From positions 1-33,894 of the forward strand of contig DUSS01000022.1 of NCBI GenBank assembly GCA_012842495.1: DNA of 33,894 nucleotides, written 5' to 3'. Every line of letters begins with the position of its first letter. Position 1 is the first letter of the stretch. The notes under the pieces are model-generated. The model was not told the origin of the DNA. It did no database searches and worked only from the letters and a program-made list of their open reading frames with translations. Of the stretch, positions 16,212-24,178 are shown piece after piece. The stretch is from Candidatus Fermentithermobacillaceae bacterium. Lineage in GTDB: Bacteria; Bacillota; Sulfobacillia; Fermentithermobacillales; DUSS01. The translations under genes were made by a program, and so were the position numbers.

Positions 16212-16902
16212 TCCCGTCTTCCCTCCTTTGTGATGGTTTCGCTGTCATGGTTTCTTTCCGACAGCCTGGATGTCCAGTTATACTATCCGGAAAGCCTCAA
16301 GTCGCCCCTGGTCGCCGGCTCGATACCAGGGTGTGCCGGAAAACACCGACCCCCACCATACTCCGCTGGGCTCACGGATAACTGAGACTCGATGAGACCA
16401 CCCCCTCGAAGGGGCCATCCACTTAACGCCTCTCCCGTGCCCCGTTACTCGTTGTTTAGCTCCATGTCCTGGAAGCCGCAGGGCATAAATCACTACCGGC
16501 ATTCCGTGCTTTGCTTCAATGCTCAGGGTTGATTTTCCTGCCAAACGTTTTTTCGTACTATGATGGTCGCGCTTAAAAGCATTTCTTCGCTTGCTCGGGT
16601 GCAATGTAGGGCCACAAGAACCGCTTGGGTACGGTGGGTTTTAAGAAAACGGGTTTACGTGAAAGCTGGCAGCTTATCACAGTGACACCAGCGTCGGGAC
16701 TAAAAAGGGCGAACAGGGGTTAGTCGGGGAGAGCCTCACCTTGCATGCCGTCGGTATGCAGTCAACCCTACCAAATTGGTGACCCTTGCAACAAAGGAGC
16801 TATGCTTGGTCGGGCGGGGAATCGCTACCGGGAACCTCCAGGTGTACAATATGCACAATTACTATTGCGTTGCAAAAACCAGACGCGATGGAGGGAAAGG
16901 CT
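16212..16902. other. Long gene-free stretch between divergent units, with RNA-like folds
   Basis: About 690 bases hold no convincing gene. They should contain the leader and promoter of the leftward liv operon and those of the rightward GNAT/radical SAM genes. On the plus strand GGGGTT (16716-16721) can pair with AACCCT (16764-16769). Inside it TGCATGCC (16742-16749) pairs with GGTATGCA (16753-16760) across GTC. A small CCCCTCGAAGGGG hairpin is near 16402. A 108-residue minus frame (16278-16604) has some protein-like stretches but no ribosome binding site and no known family. I matched no known riboswitch. Confidence 0.4.
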
Positions 16903-17484
16903 ATGCTCACAGGGAAGAAAGTCAACTTGAGAGCTCTTGAACTGTCGGACCTGGACAACAACATGATGTGGATAAACGACCGCGAAGTGACAAGGTGGCT
17001 CGTATCATTTACGTGGCCGACATCCAGGAAGACCGAGGAACAATGGCTCACCAACAGACTGACGTCACCAAGCGCGACCGACAGGGTGCTTGCCATTGAA
17101 ACAAAAGACGGGACGTACCTGGGCAACATCGGGCTTCACGGCATCGACTACATATCCGGAGTCGCAGAACTCGGAATAGTAATCGGCCGAAAGGAACAGT
17201 GGGGGAAGGGTTACGGCTCAGATGCCATAAGGACGCTGCTCGACTTCGCGTTCCGCGACCTTAGGCTGAGGAAGATCTTTCTTCGCGTTCTTGGAAACAA
17301 CATCCGGGCTCAAAAGTGCTACTCTAAGATAGGCTTTAAGGAAGTTGGACGATTGAAAGCTCACCAGCTGAAGGACGGAAACTTTGAAGATCTCATTTAC
17401 ATGGAGATCTTCGCCGAGGAATTCCTGGCTCTAAACGGTTTAACGGGGGATGCCGCATGCGACAAGCGAGAATCGGGGATCTGA
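16903..17484 (+). CDS. GNAT-family N-acetyltransferase (RimJ/RimL type)
   Basis: Transfers an acetyl group from acetyl-CoA to an amine, often a protein or peptide N-terminus in this subfamily. The ATG at 16903 follows GGAGGGAAAGGCT, giving 193 residues. RimJ/RimL features are the start KKVNLRALELSDL, the acetyl-CoA loop GRKEQWGKGYGSDAIRTLLDFAF (R/Q-x-x-G-x-G/A form) and VLGNNIRAQKCYSKIGFKEVGRL near the end. Its 3' end overlaps the radical SAM gene by 28 bases, so the two are translated together and may act on the same target. Function beyond acetylation is unknown. Confidence 0.85.
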   Translation: MLTGKKVNLRALELSDLDNNMMWINDREVTRWLVSFTWPTSRKTEEQWLTNRLTSPSATDRVLAIETKDGTYLGNIGLHGIDYISGVAELGIVIGRKEQWGKGYGSDAIRTLLDFAFRDLRLRKIFLRVLGNNIRAQKCYSKIGFKEVGRLKAHQLKDGNFEDLIYMEIFAEEFLALNGLTGDAACDKRESGI

Positions 17485-18815
17485 AGATTCACCTACGGGA
17501 AGAGCCTGACTCGACGGGAGTTCTGGTGGTTAATTCTAACGCCGTCCTCTTCCTGGACAAGATCGCTCTGGATTATTTCAACGCGTTTTTTGCGGTTTGG
17601 GAGCAGTCGGCCAAGTCCAGAAGGCGTGAAACCGTTGCCACTCTCGACCCCGTACTAGCCGGAGAGAAATTAACTCCCGCCGTGGTCCGAGCTATAACCA
17701 GGAGATACAGAGTCCCTTCGGAACGTGCCGCCCAGGACTGGGGGCGGCTGTGGAACACGGTACTGGCGGTGGCGACGGGTTCTCGTTGTCCCTTTTCCGA
17801 CTTCGAGGTCAGAAGGGTGGAACCCCTATCTCGCGAGCTTTCAGCCCCATACCGCGTAGACCTGATACTCACATACAGATGCCAGAACAACTGCGCACAC
17901 TGTTACGCCGGGGGCCCGCGGGTGACGCCCGAGCTTCCAACGGCGGACTGGAAAGATATCATCCAAAAGCTTGCCGACTGGGGAGTTCCCACTCTGACTT
18001 TTACGGGTGGAGAGCCTCTGCTCAGAGAAGATCTGGAGGATCTCGTAGCTTACGCGGGAAAATGCGGATGCGTGACCGGGCTCATCACAAACGGAAGGCT
18101 CCTGACCCGGGACCGGGTTCAGGCGTTGTTCCGGGCAGGGCTCGATTTTACCCAAATCACCCTGGAATCCAGCGATCCGGAGATACACGACGGAATGACC
18201 GGAGTTGAAGGCTCATGGGCCGAGACCGTCGAAGGCATCAAGAACTCAGTCCCGGTCATCTACACCACCACCAACACAACCGTCACCCAAAAGAACAAGG
18301 AGACGATCCCCGATACCATCAGGTTCCTCAAGTCCCTGCGGGTCAGCAAATTCGGCATCAATGCGCTTATACGCTCGGGTCGCGGTGTGCGCGAAGAAGG
18401 ACTCGATCCCCTGGAGCTCCGGTCGTTGCTGGAAGAAGTGATAAGGCTCAGCGCCGCGCTGGACCTGCCGTTCATCTGGTACACTCCCACTTGCTACAGG
18501 GAACTCAACCCGGTAGCTCTCGGCCTGGGGGTCAAGACGTGCTCAGCAGCCAGCACGGTACTGGCGGTGGAACCCGACGGCAACGTAATGCCCTGTCAGT
18601 CCTACTACAAATCTATCGGGAACGCATTAAAGGACGACTTCCCAAGAATATGGCGGCATCCCCTGGCCATCGCTCTGAGACGAAGGAGAAAGGGCTCTCA
18701 GACGCCACACCCGGACTTCCCTGGGCTGCCCGAGAAGTGCTTGACCTGCTCGGAGCTGGCCATGTGCGGCGGCAGCTGCCCGCTGGAGAGGGCAAACCCG
18801 GGACCTTGCAGGTAG
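17457..18815 (+). CDS. Radical SAM/SPASM domain maturase with RRE-like N-terminus
   Basis: A 452-residue radical S-adenosylmethionine enzyme of the peptide- or protein-modifying SPASM group. The [4Fe-4S]-AdoMet motif is C142-x3-C146-x2-C149 (YRCQNNCAHCY) and GGEP is at 184-187. The SPASM region carries C362, C380, C428, C431, C437, C441 and C451, enough for two auxiliary clusters. Residues 25-115 have the pattern of a PqqD-like recognition domain: a LFLDKIALDYFNAFF helix, then ITRRYRVPSERAAQDWGRLWNTV. This is an inference by eye. The gene overlaps the GNAT gene upstream. Its stop is 34 bases from the convergent stop of the Cys-tailed DUF2207-like gene, which I propose encodes its substrate. 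A 14-base tandem duplication spans its stop codon. Confidence 0.88.
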   Translation: MRQARIGDLKIHLREEPDSTGVLVVNSNAVLFLDKIALDYFNAFFAVWEQSAKSRRRETVATLDPVLAGEKLTPAVVRAITRRYRVPSERAAQDWGRLWNTVLAVATGSRCPFSDFEVRRVEPLSRELSAPYRVDLILTYRCQNNCAHCYAGGPRVTPELPTADWKDIIQKLADWGVPTLTFTGGEPLLREDLEDLVAYAGKCGCVTGLITNGRLLTRDRVQALFRAGLDFTQITLESSDPEIHDGMTGVEGSWAETVEGIKNSVPVIYTTTNTTVTQKNKETIPDTIRFLKSLRVSKFGINALIRSGRGVREEGLDPLELRSLLEEVIRLSAALDLPFIWYTPTCYRELNPVALGLGVKTCSAASTVLAVEPDGNVMPCQSYYKSIGNALKDDFPRIWRHPLAIALRRRRKGSQTPHPDFPGLPEKCLTCSELAMCGGSCPLERANPGPCR

Positions 18816-18831
18816 TGCCTTGCAGGTAGTG
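18804..18831 (+). repeat. Perfect 14-bp tandem duplication over the radical SAM stop codon
   Basis: CCTTGCAGGTAGTG occurs twice head to tail (18804-18817 and 18818-18831). The first copy contains the TAG stop at 18813-18815. The duplication lies between the convergent radical SAM and DUF2207-like genes. Confidence 0.9.
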
Positions 18832-18849
18832 GTGCGCGCAGCCTCAGTC

Positions 18850-20481
18850 TTACGTGCACCCGCCACCTCCGGCGCACGCGCATGCACAAGCGCACGATAC
18901 ACAGGCACAGGCGCAGGCACAGCTGGGCGGGGTGAAAATACCCCCGTGATGGCCCGTGTGTCCGCCCGCAGCCCGTGCAGCCGGCCTCACGGGAACGAAT
19001 ACTGACTCAGTGATTTCTCTGAATCGCCTCTCCTCGCCCCGGAGGATTCGATCCGAGATGCCATAGTAGCCCATAAATACGTAATGGGGCCAAAAGTAGC
19101 CAAATGGTCCCACCGGGAATCCCGTCACCCACCATCTGGGGGGAGCGTACCCATGCATCTGCTCGCTTTCGTCGAAAACCTGCTTCAATTGGGCCGAGGA
19201 TTCTTCCGCTTGCAGGAGCCACAAAAGATGCCTATCCACAGCTTCGAGTTTCATCTCAGGAGTACCCTGCGCCTTCACCTCACCCCAAAGCTCTGCGATT
19301 CGCCGGCGGTAGAATTCCTCCGTGTCCCTGCGACAGTAAGGTTTCATCTTCTCGTTTACTGATATCACCAGATACCGGAAAACCGGCACCAGTTTAGCCG
19401 GCTCGATCTCTCCCGTTTCTCTGTTAATGGCCTGGATGAAAAGCTTCTCGGCTTCCGACAGATCCCTCTCGTATTCGACGGCGAGCTTCAACGGGTCAGT
19501 GGAATAGACTCGAACGATCCCCCTCTTTATCATGGAGAAAAGGAGGAGAGTGATCGTTTTCTCCGGGGGTTGGTTCAGAAGAATTGAGGCCTCGACAGGG
19601 GACAAATTCTCGTTAACACCTACGCCCTCCATGCTTACCTGAGGAGAACTATATTGTTCTCTCGAAAGACCGAGCACCACAAACAACATGAACGCCACGA
19701 CCATCAAGACTACGAGAACGGTCCCGGCACCTTGTTCACCGATCCCAGGCGCGCGGTACTCGGGGTACTGATGCACCGGCTCCGTCTTTCCCCCTTCAAG
19801 TTGCGAAGGCAGCGTAACATACTTCTCTGGGAAGCCAACGGTCACCGACACCCGTTCGTCGGGCCTGAGCCCGCGGAAACTCCAGGTCACGACATACGCG
19901 CCGGACTGGGTTTGGGCGATCCCATCCCACTTTCTCGAGCCGGTCTTGATCTCCGACTTCTCCACCCCGTTCGGGAGTATCACAGCTATGTCCAGCGACC
20001 CGACCTCCGAGGACCACCATCCGGGGATGTACCGCATGGTCACGTAGTCCTCGTTCTGCGTGTCGGGGAAAATAAACTTAGGTACGGTAGCAGTGACGGT
20101 AAAACTCCTGGACGTACCGGGCTTAATGGCGGGAAATCCGCGGAGTTTGACGATATATTGCTCCTCCGTGATCTCGACCGAGTAGCGCACGGCATTCCCA
20201 TCTTCGTCGATCACGGAAGAAACCATCGTGTCGGGGGTGGGAAGTCCTACCCAGATCTCGGTACAAGCTTCTGTAGAAGACCTTGAGACCTCGAACTCAA
20301 AATACCGTACGAGTTCGACGTCTGCGTTTTCCTTGATGGTGAGCTGGTCCTGCTGTTTGACGATCCGGTAGATGAACGACGATAACCCCGGGGTCGCCGG
20401 GACCAAAAAGATGAATACGACCAGGGATAATGCCAGTGTAAACGCGGTAAGACGCGCCTTTCCCTCGCCAGTAGTCTTCAT
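18850..20481 (-). CDS. DUF2207-like membrane protein with Cys-Ala repeat tail
   Basis: A 543-residue membrane protein resembling the DUF2207 family, of unknown function. The ATG at 20481 follows AAGGAG at 8-base spacing. Layout: N-terminal signal/anchor (about 10-30), an outer beta-rich domain (about 40-245), a membrane helix (VLVVLMVVAFMLFVVLGL, about 253-273), then a cytoplasmic region with SPVEASILLNQPPEKTITLLLFSMIKRGIV, as in DUF2207 proteins. After a His/Gly-rich stretch (GGHTGHHGG) the protein ends with two CACACAC blocks separated by VS, then AGGGGCT. That is nine cysteines in the last 22 residues. Cys, Ala and Gly codons in the tail are mixed, so it is not a DNA microsatellite. The tail should be cytoplasmic. 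I infer that it is modified by the convergent radical SAM enzyme or binds metal. Confidence 0.85.
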   Translation of the reverse strand: MKTTGEGKARLTAFTLALSLVVFIFLVPATPGLSSFIYRIVKQQDQLTIKENADVELVRYFEFEVSRSSTEACTEIWVGLPTPDTMVSSVIDEDGNAVRYSVEITEEQYIVKLRGFPAIKPGTSRSFTVTATVPKFIFPDTQNEDYVTMRYIPGWWSSEVGSLDIAVILPNGVEKSEIKTGSRKWDGIAQTQSGAYVVTWSFRGLRPDERVSVTVGFPEKYVTLPSQLEGGKTEPVHQYPEYRAPGIGEQGAGTVLVVLMVVAFMLFVVLGLSREQYSSPQVSMEGVGVNENLSPVEASILLNQPPEKTITLLLFSMIKRGIVRVYSTDPLKLAVEYERDLSEAEKLFIQAINRETGEIEPAKLVPVFRYLVISVNEKMKPYCRRDTEEFYRRRIAELWGEVKAQGTPEMKLEAVDRHLLWLLQAEESSAQLKQVFDESEQMHGYAPPRWWVTGFPVGPFGYFWPHYVFMGYYGISDRILRGEERRFREITESVFVPVRPAARAAGGHTGHHGGIFTPPSCACACACVSCACACACAGGGGCT

Positions 20482-20592
20482 GCCGCACACTCCTTAAAGG
20501 CGTTCTTCGGGCTCTACCGGACATCCTACGTTTTCGTTTAATCCAACGCTGCTCTACGATCCATTTTACTCGCTCGGAAGCCTGGTGGGCAT

Positions 20593-22329
20593 TCATGACC
20601 CGGACCCCGAGGTCCAATTGGTCAGGTACCGGTCCACCCTTGAGGCCGCCACGCGTTGCGCCAGAGCGAATATCCCTGCCGCCATCAGTAACAGAATTCC
20701 GAAGCTCACCCAAAGAGCGCTCGAGCCGAAGCGCTCGGTAGCCCACCTGAATCCGGGAAGAAGCAACACGAAAGCCATGCCCGCGACCAGGCCCATCGAG
20801 CCGAACATGTTCATCAGGAGCTTTCCGGCGTTCTTTCCGCTGGTCTTCGTTTCTCCGAATCCGATCCTCAGGGTGAAATCGGGAAACAGAGAGTCGAGGA
20901 GTACCTGGAATGCGGACACCGCAAGCACCATAGCCAAAACCACGAGGATGCACAACCAGATAGGATACATGGAGACGTCCCCGACGAGCTTCACTCCGAT
21001 CACGTACGCCACGGCGAGAACCGCGCCCGGCGCAAACGCGTAGGCCATCTTCGCTCGGAAAACTTCCTTTCCGCTGCACGGCTGGCAAGCTAGAAGCCAG
21101 AACCGGGAAGCTTCAAGGCTTAAAGATACCCCTCCCATCTGGCCGACGCTTACGGCAGCCATGAAGGCGGGCATCACCAGCATTAAGCCTCGCTGTATCG
21201 CGAGTCGTTCAGCCGTATCCGGCGCATCGCCCTTCACATTTAGAACGAAGAACACCAGCACGACCACGCCCACCAAGAGGTTATACCAGGTCATGGGGTC
21301 CCGAAACATCAGGGTCAGGTCCTTCTTAAGAAGCGCCCACGAAACCCCCTGCAAACTCGCGCCCAGAGGCGCACGGGCGGAACGAGCGCTGGGTCCGACA
21401 CCGGTCCTCACACCGGTCCTGACACTGGCTCTCTTAATTCGCGTTCCCTCTTCCGATGCGCCGGACCACCCTCGTAAAAACTGTTTGCCTGCCACCGCCA
21501 CCGTCAGCCATGTAAAGCTGAGAGAGGTAAAAGCCAGCGCAAGAGCTCCCGGCAAAGCTTGTACCCCGAACCCGGGGACCAGACCCAAGCTCATGTTCAC
21601 GAGCCAGGTCGACGGCAGGTACCAAAGCTGCGTGAGAGACATTGAGCCTAACTGCTGGAGACTCTCAAGAACGTTAGCCTCCGCCATTTTCCTCGTTGCA
21701 ATTTGAGAGATCAGGACGACTATGAGGCCGAAAACCGCCCCCGCGGTGATGGTCAGTTGTTTCATTCGCCGGCCGGGTATATATCCCATGACTGCCACCA
21801 TCATTAAAGACACAGTGGAGCAGGCGAGAAGCGTCGCCAGGGCAACGCCTGCAAGGGCAACCGGATAATAGAAAAGCGGAGCCTGCCGGGCCACTCCGTA
21901 TGCTAGCCAAACCGGCCCTGTAAACATGAGATTTGTTAGCAAGACTTGAACGTACGCACCCAGAAACTTGGATGCGAAAACGGTTCCAATGGGAATCGGT
22001 TGCGACAGGAGGAATGGAAGGTCACCCGACTCATAGAGCATTCTGTATATCATCTGCATCTCGGTGACGAAAATCATCACGAAAGCGAAGATGGCGACCA
22101 CGTTTAAGAGATTGAAATCCAACACGTTGCGAAGACCCGGGAACGCCTGTAACTGCACCTCGGTAAAGGTGAAGAGCTTTCGGGCTCCGTAAAATATCCC
22201 CATGACCATTGCGATACTCAGTGCCCACAAGAATGCGGTCAGTATTAATCCCTTGCGACCCGACCTGGACACGGCCAGGGAGTTTTTGACGTCACGTTTT
22301 ACAATGACCCATAGCAGCCGGAAATCCAT
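20593..22329 (-). CDS. ABC-2-type exporter permease (two-halved)
   Basis: Integral membrane partner of the ATPase encoded 13 bases upstream, 578 residues with about twelve membrane segments in two halves (roughly 1-280 and 330-578). It resembles the putative ABC exporter group. Each half begins with a cytoplasmic helix pattern: LLWVIVKRDVKNSLAV and SWALLKKDLTLMFRDPMTWYN. GAGGAGG precedes the ATG at 22329. The linker carries a short internal duplication (VRTGVRTGV) encoded by a 12-base tandem repeat near 21402-21425. With the ATPase it likely exports or positions something linked to the DUF2207-like protein downstream; the cargo is unknown. Confidence 0.82.
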   Translation of the reverse strand: MDFRLLWVIVKRDVKNSLAVSRSGRKGLILTAFLWALSIAMVMGIFYGARKLFTFTEVQLQAFPGLRNVLDFNLLNVVAIFAFVMIFVTEMQMIYRMLYESGDLPFLLSQPIPIGTVFASKFLGAYVQVLLTNLMFTGPVWLAYGVARQAPLFYYPVALAGVALATLLACSTVSLMMVAVMGYIPGRRMKQLTITAGAVFGLIVVLISQIATRKMAEANVLESLQQLGSMSLTQLWYLPSTWLVNMSLGLVPGFGVQALPGALALAFTSLSFTWLTVAVAGKQFLRGWSGASEEGTRIKRASVRTGVRTGVGPSARSARAPLGASLQGVSWALLKKDLTLMFRDPMTWYNLLVGVVVLVFFVLNVKGDAPDTAERLAIQRGLMLVMPAFMAAVSVGQMGGVSLSLEASRFWLLACQPCSGKEVFRAKMAYAFAPGAVLAVAYVIGVKLVGDVSMYPIWLCILVVLAMVLAVSAFQVLLDSLFPDFTLRIGFGETKTSGKNAGKLLMNMFGSMGLVAGMAFVLLLPGFRWATERFGSSALWVSFGILLLMAAGIFALAQRVAASRVDRYLTNWTSGSGS

Positions 22330-22342
22330 AGGGTGCGCCTCC

Positions 22343-23122
22343 TCACAGAGATTCCTCGGACTCCAGGTGCTTGATAAGCTCCTTGTACTCTTCGCCGCCG
22401 GTCAGCCTCAGGAACAGGTCTTCAAGGGAGATTTCCCGGTCCGTGCCGCCGAGCGCTTTGCGCCGGAGCTCGTCCACGGTTCCAACGGCTATCAGCTGCC
22501 CTTCCCGGATGATCCCGATCCGGTCGCACATCCTCTCCGCGATCTCCAGAATATGGGTGGACAAGAAAACCGTCCCTCCCCTGTCGGCGAATCGTCGAAG
22601 GATGTCCTTCACCAACCTCGCACTTCTCGGATCCAGGCCGACGGTGGGCTCGTCGAGGAACAGAACTTTGGGTTCGCCCAGAAGAGCCTGGGCGATGCAG
22701 ACTTTTTGCCTCATCCCGTGGGAGTAGCTCCCCAGCAGATCGTCAGCGCGATCCTCGAGACCGAAGAGGGAAAGAAGTTCGGAAATGCGGCTCTCGCACT
22801 TCGACGGCTCAATCCGCCGTATGTCTCCGACGAACCTAAGAAACTCCCTGGCCGAGAGCTTTTCGTACACATCTGGAGAATCCGGCACGTAACCGATGAG
22901 GGATTTCGCCTTGACAGGGTATCTGGAGACATCGAGTCCACATATTTCGGCCGTTCCGGACGTGGGGGTAAGCATTCCGGCGAGCATCTTTATGGTGGTT
23001 GTCTTACCCGCTCCGTTCGGTCCGAGGAACCCGAATACTTCCCCGGCCTTAACCTCGAGGTTCAGATTCTTTACCGCTTCGTTGTTTCCGTATTTCTTCG
23101 ACAGCCCGATCGCTCTTATCAC
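22343..23122 (-). CDS. ABC transporter ATP-binding protein (ABC-2 exporter type)
   Basis: Cytoplasmic ATPase of a CcmA/NatA-like exporter. Starting at the GTG at 23122 (preceded by AGGGGGTC) it begins MIRAIGLSKKYGNNEAV, as relatives do, and has 259 residues. It shows Walker A GPNGAGKTT, signature YSHGMRQKVCIAQAL, Walker B VLFLDEPTVGLDP and H-loop FLSTHIL. An upstream TTG at 23188 would add 22 unneeded residues. First gene of the leftward unit ATPase, permease, DUF2207-like protein. Confidence 0.9.
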   Translation of the reverse strand: MIRAIGLSKKYGNNEAVKNLNLEVKAGEVFGFLGPNGAGKTTTIKMLAGMLTPTSGTAEICGLDVSRYPVKAKSLIGYVPDSPDVYEKLSAREFLRFVGDIRRIEPSKCESRISELLSLFGLEDRADDLLGSYSHGMRQKVCIAQALLGEPKVLFLDEPTVGLDPRSARLVKDILRRFADRGGTVFLSTHILEIAERMCDRIGIIREGQLIAVGTVDELRRKALGGTDREISLEDLFLRLTGGEEYKELIKHLESEESL

Positions 23123-23261
23123 GGTATCAGACCCCCTGCCTATGGCGTTCTTTAGTACGCGCACCCAAGTTCCCCGTTCGCCGAACAACCCATACTCGCC
23201 GTATCATAACAGAATCACGAAAAGGTGACGAGAAGGTGACGCACTTGTATCGCAATCTTAA

Positions 23262-23933
23262 CTATCTGCTGTCCTGGTCACCGCGAGTGCGCCCGGCTAG
23301 GTATTTCTCGGTAAAGAACCTCCGGAGCTCGGCAACGTCACCTTCGGGTAGGAGTCGAACCCCTCCGAGAAGCGTTCCGTAGATCAGCACCATGGCCGCC
23401 TTCTCCACCACCTGACAGACGAGAAAAGCCTCGTCCAGGTCGGCACCCACCGCAACAACGCCGTGATTTGCCAGGAGAACGGCATTCCGGCCCTCAAGAG
23501 CTTCTACCGCGTTGCAGGCAAGCTCCTTGGTCCCAGGCAGAGCGTAGCGAGCAACCCGGACAGGCCCACCGGCGACCTGAGCTACCTCCTCGAGGACGGC
23601 AGGAATATCCTTGCCGCAAGCGGCTACAGTCGAAGCGAAAACGGAATGCGCATGGATAACGGCGCCCACTTCCGGCCTGGCTTTATATATCAGCGAGTGC
23701 AGGGGCGCCTCGGTGGAGGGTTTCCTTGGACCCGACCACTCCCCCGTTTCCACGTCCACGACCGCTATGTCCTCGGGTTCGATCTTGAGGTAATCCATCC
23801 CGCTGGGGGTAATAACCATCCGCTTTTTGTCCAACCGGGCGCTGACGTTTCCCCATGTTCCCAGGACCAGCCCGGCCGCCAGAAGTTTTTTCCCCATGTC
23901 CCGAACAAGTTGCCTTATCCCGATTCCATCCAT
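23262..23933 (-). CDS. Class II (zinc) aldolase, L-fuculose/ribulose-phosphate aldolase family
   Basis: Zinc-dependent aldolase or epimerase of the AraD/FucA fold, 223 residues from the ATG at 23933, which follows GAGGTGATT. Motifs in order: GTWGNVSAR (phosphate loop), TPSGMDYLKI, STEAPLHSLIYKARPEVGAVIHAHSVFAS (catalytic Glu, then the HxH zinc ligands) and LANHGVVAVG with the third zinc His. FucA cleaves L-fuculose-1-phosphate to dihydroxyacetone phosphate and L-lactaldehyde; relatives include 5-deoxyribose salvage aldolases and AraD. The gene is alone, with no kinase or isomerase beside it, so the substrate is open. Confidence 0.88.
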   Translation of the reverse strand: MDGIGIRQLVRDMGKKLLAAGLVLGTWGNVSARLDKKRMVITPSGMDYLKIEPEDIAVVDVETGEWSGPRKPSTEAPLHSLIYKARPEVGAVIHAHSVFASTVAACGKDIPAVLEEVAQVAGGPVRVARYALPGTKELACNAVEALEGRNAVLLANHGVVAVGADLDEAFLVCQVVEKAAMVLIYGTLLGGVRLLPEGDVAELRRFFTEKYLAGRTRGDQDSR

Positions 23934-24006
23934 GGCAATCACCTCGCAAGAGGCTCTTAACTCCGATGTTCCTCCCTTTACGGCGAGATTCCTTCACAAA
24001 CGCCGT

Positions 24007-24017
24007 ACTGACTCAGT
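24007..24017. promoter_or_regulatory. Hyphenated palindrome upstream of the class II aldolase
   Basis: ACTGA-C-TCAGT lies 74 bases upstream of the aldolase start, in the gap before the SLH-protein gene. The same 13-mer (with T and G flanks) occurs at 19000-19012 inside the DUF2207-like gene. It may be an operator; one intergenic copy is weak evidence. Confidence 0.25.
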
Positions 24018-24178
24018 GTAACTCTGCTTTCCCCGGGCGCTTGGGCTAGTGGCCGGGTTGTTCGTAGGGGTCGTGGCAGGTCTTATCACGCCTTGACCGC
24101 CGGCCGTCCCGTTCTGACAAGCGGTTCCGTTAACAGGGACGCCGCCTTGACGCTGGTCCAAACTCCAAACTACAGAAG

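Noticed and set aside
16278-16604. A 108-residue minus-strand frame with some protein-like stretches, considered as a transposase remnant
   Set aside because: No ribosome binding site, no catalytic residues and no inverted terminal repeats; left as gene-free sequence.
21402-21425. Short tandem repeat coding VRTGVRTGV in the permease
   Set aside because: Only two 12-base units, in a linker between membrane halves; taken as ordinary slippage and noted under the gene.
22202-23155. A 317-residue plus-strand open frame
   Set aside because: It is antisense to a textbook ABC ATPase gene and has no recognisable domain.
23335-23370. A GGTTCGACTCC-like sequence on the minus strand resembling a tRNA T-arm
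   Set aside because: It codes for GGVRLLPE within the intact class II aldolase, and no acceptor, D or anticodon arms surround it.
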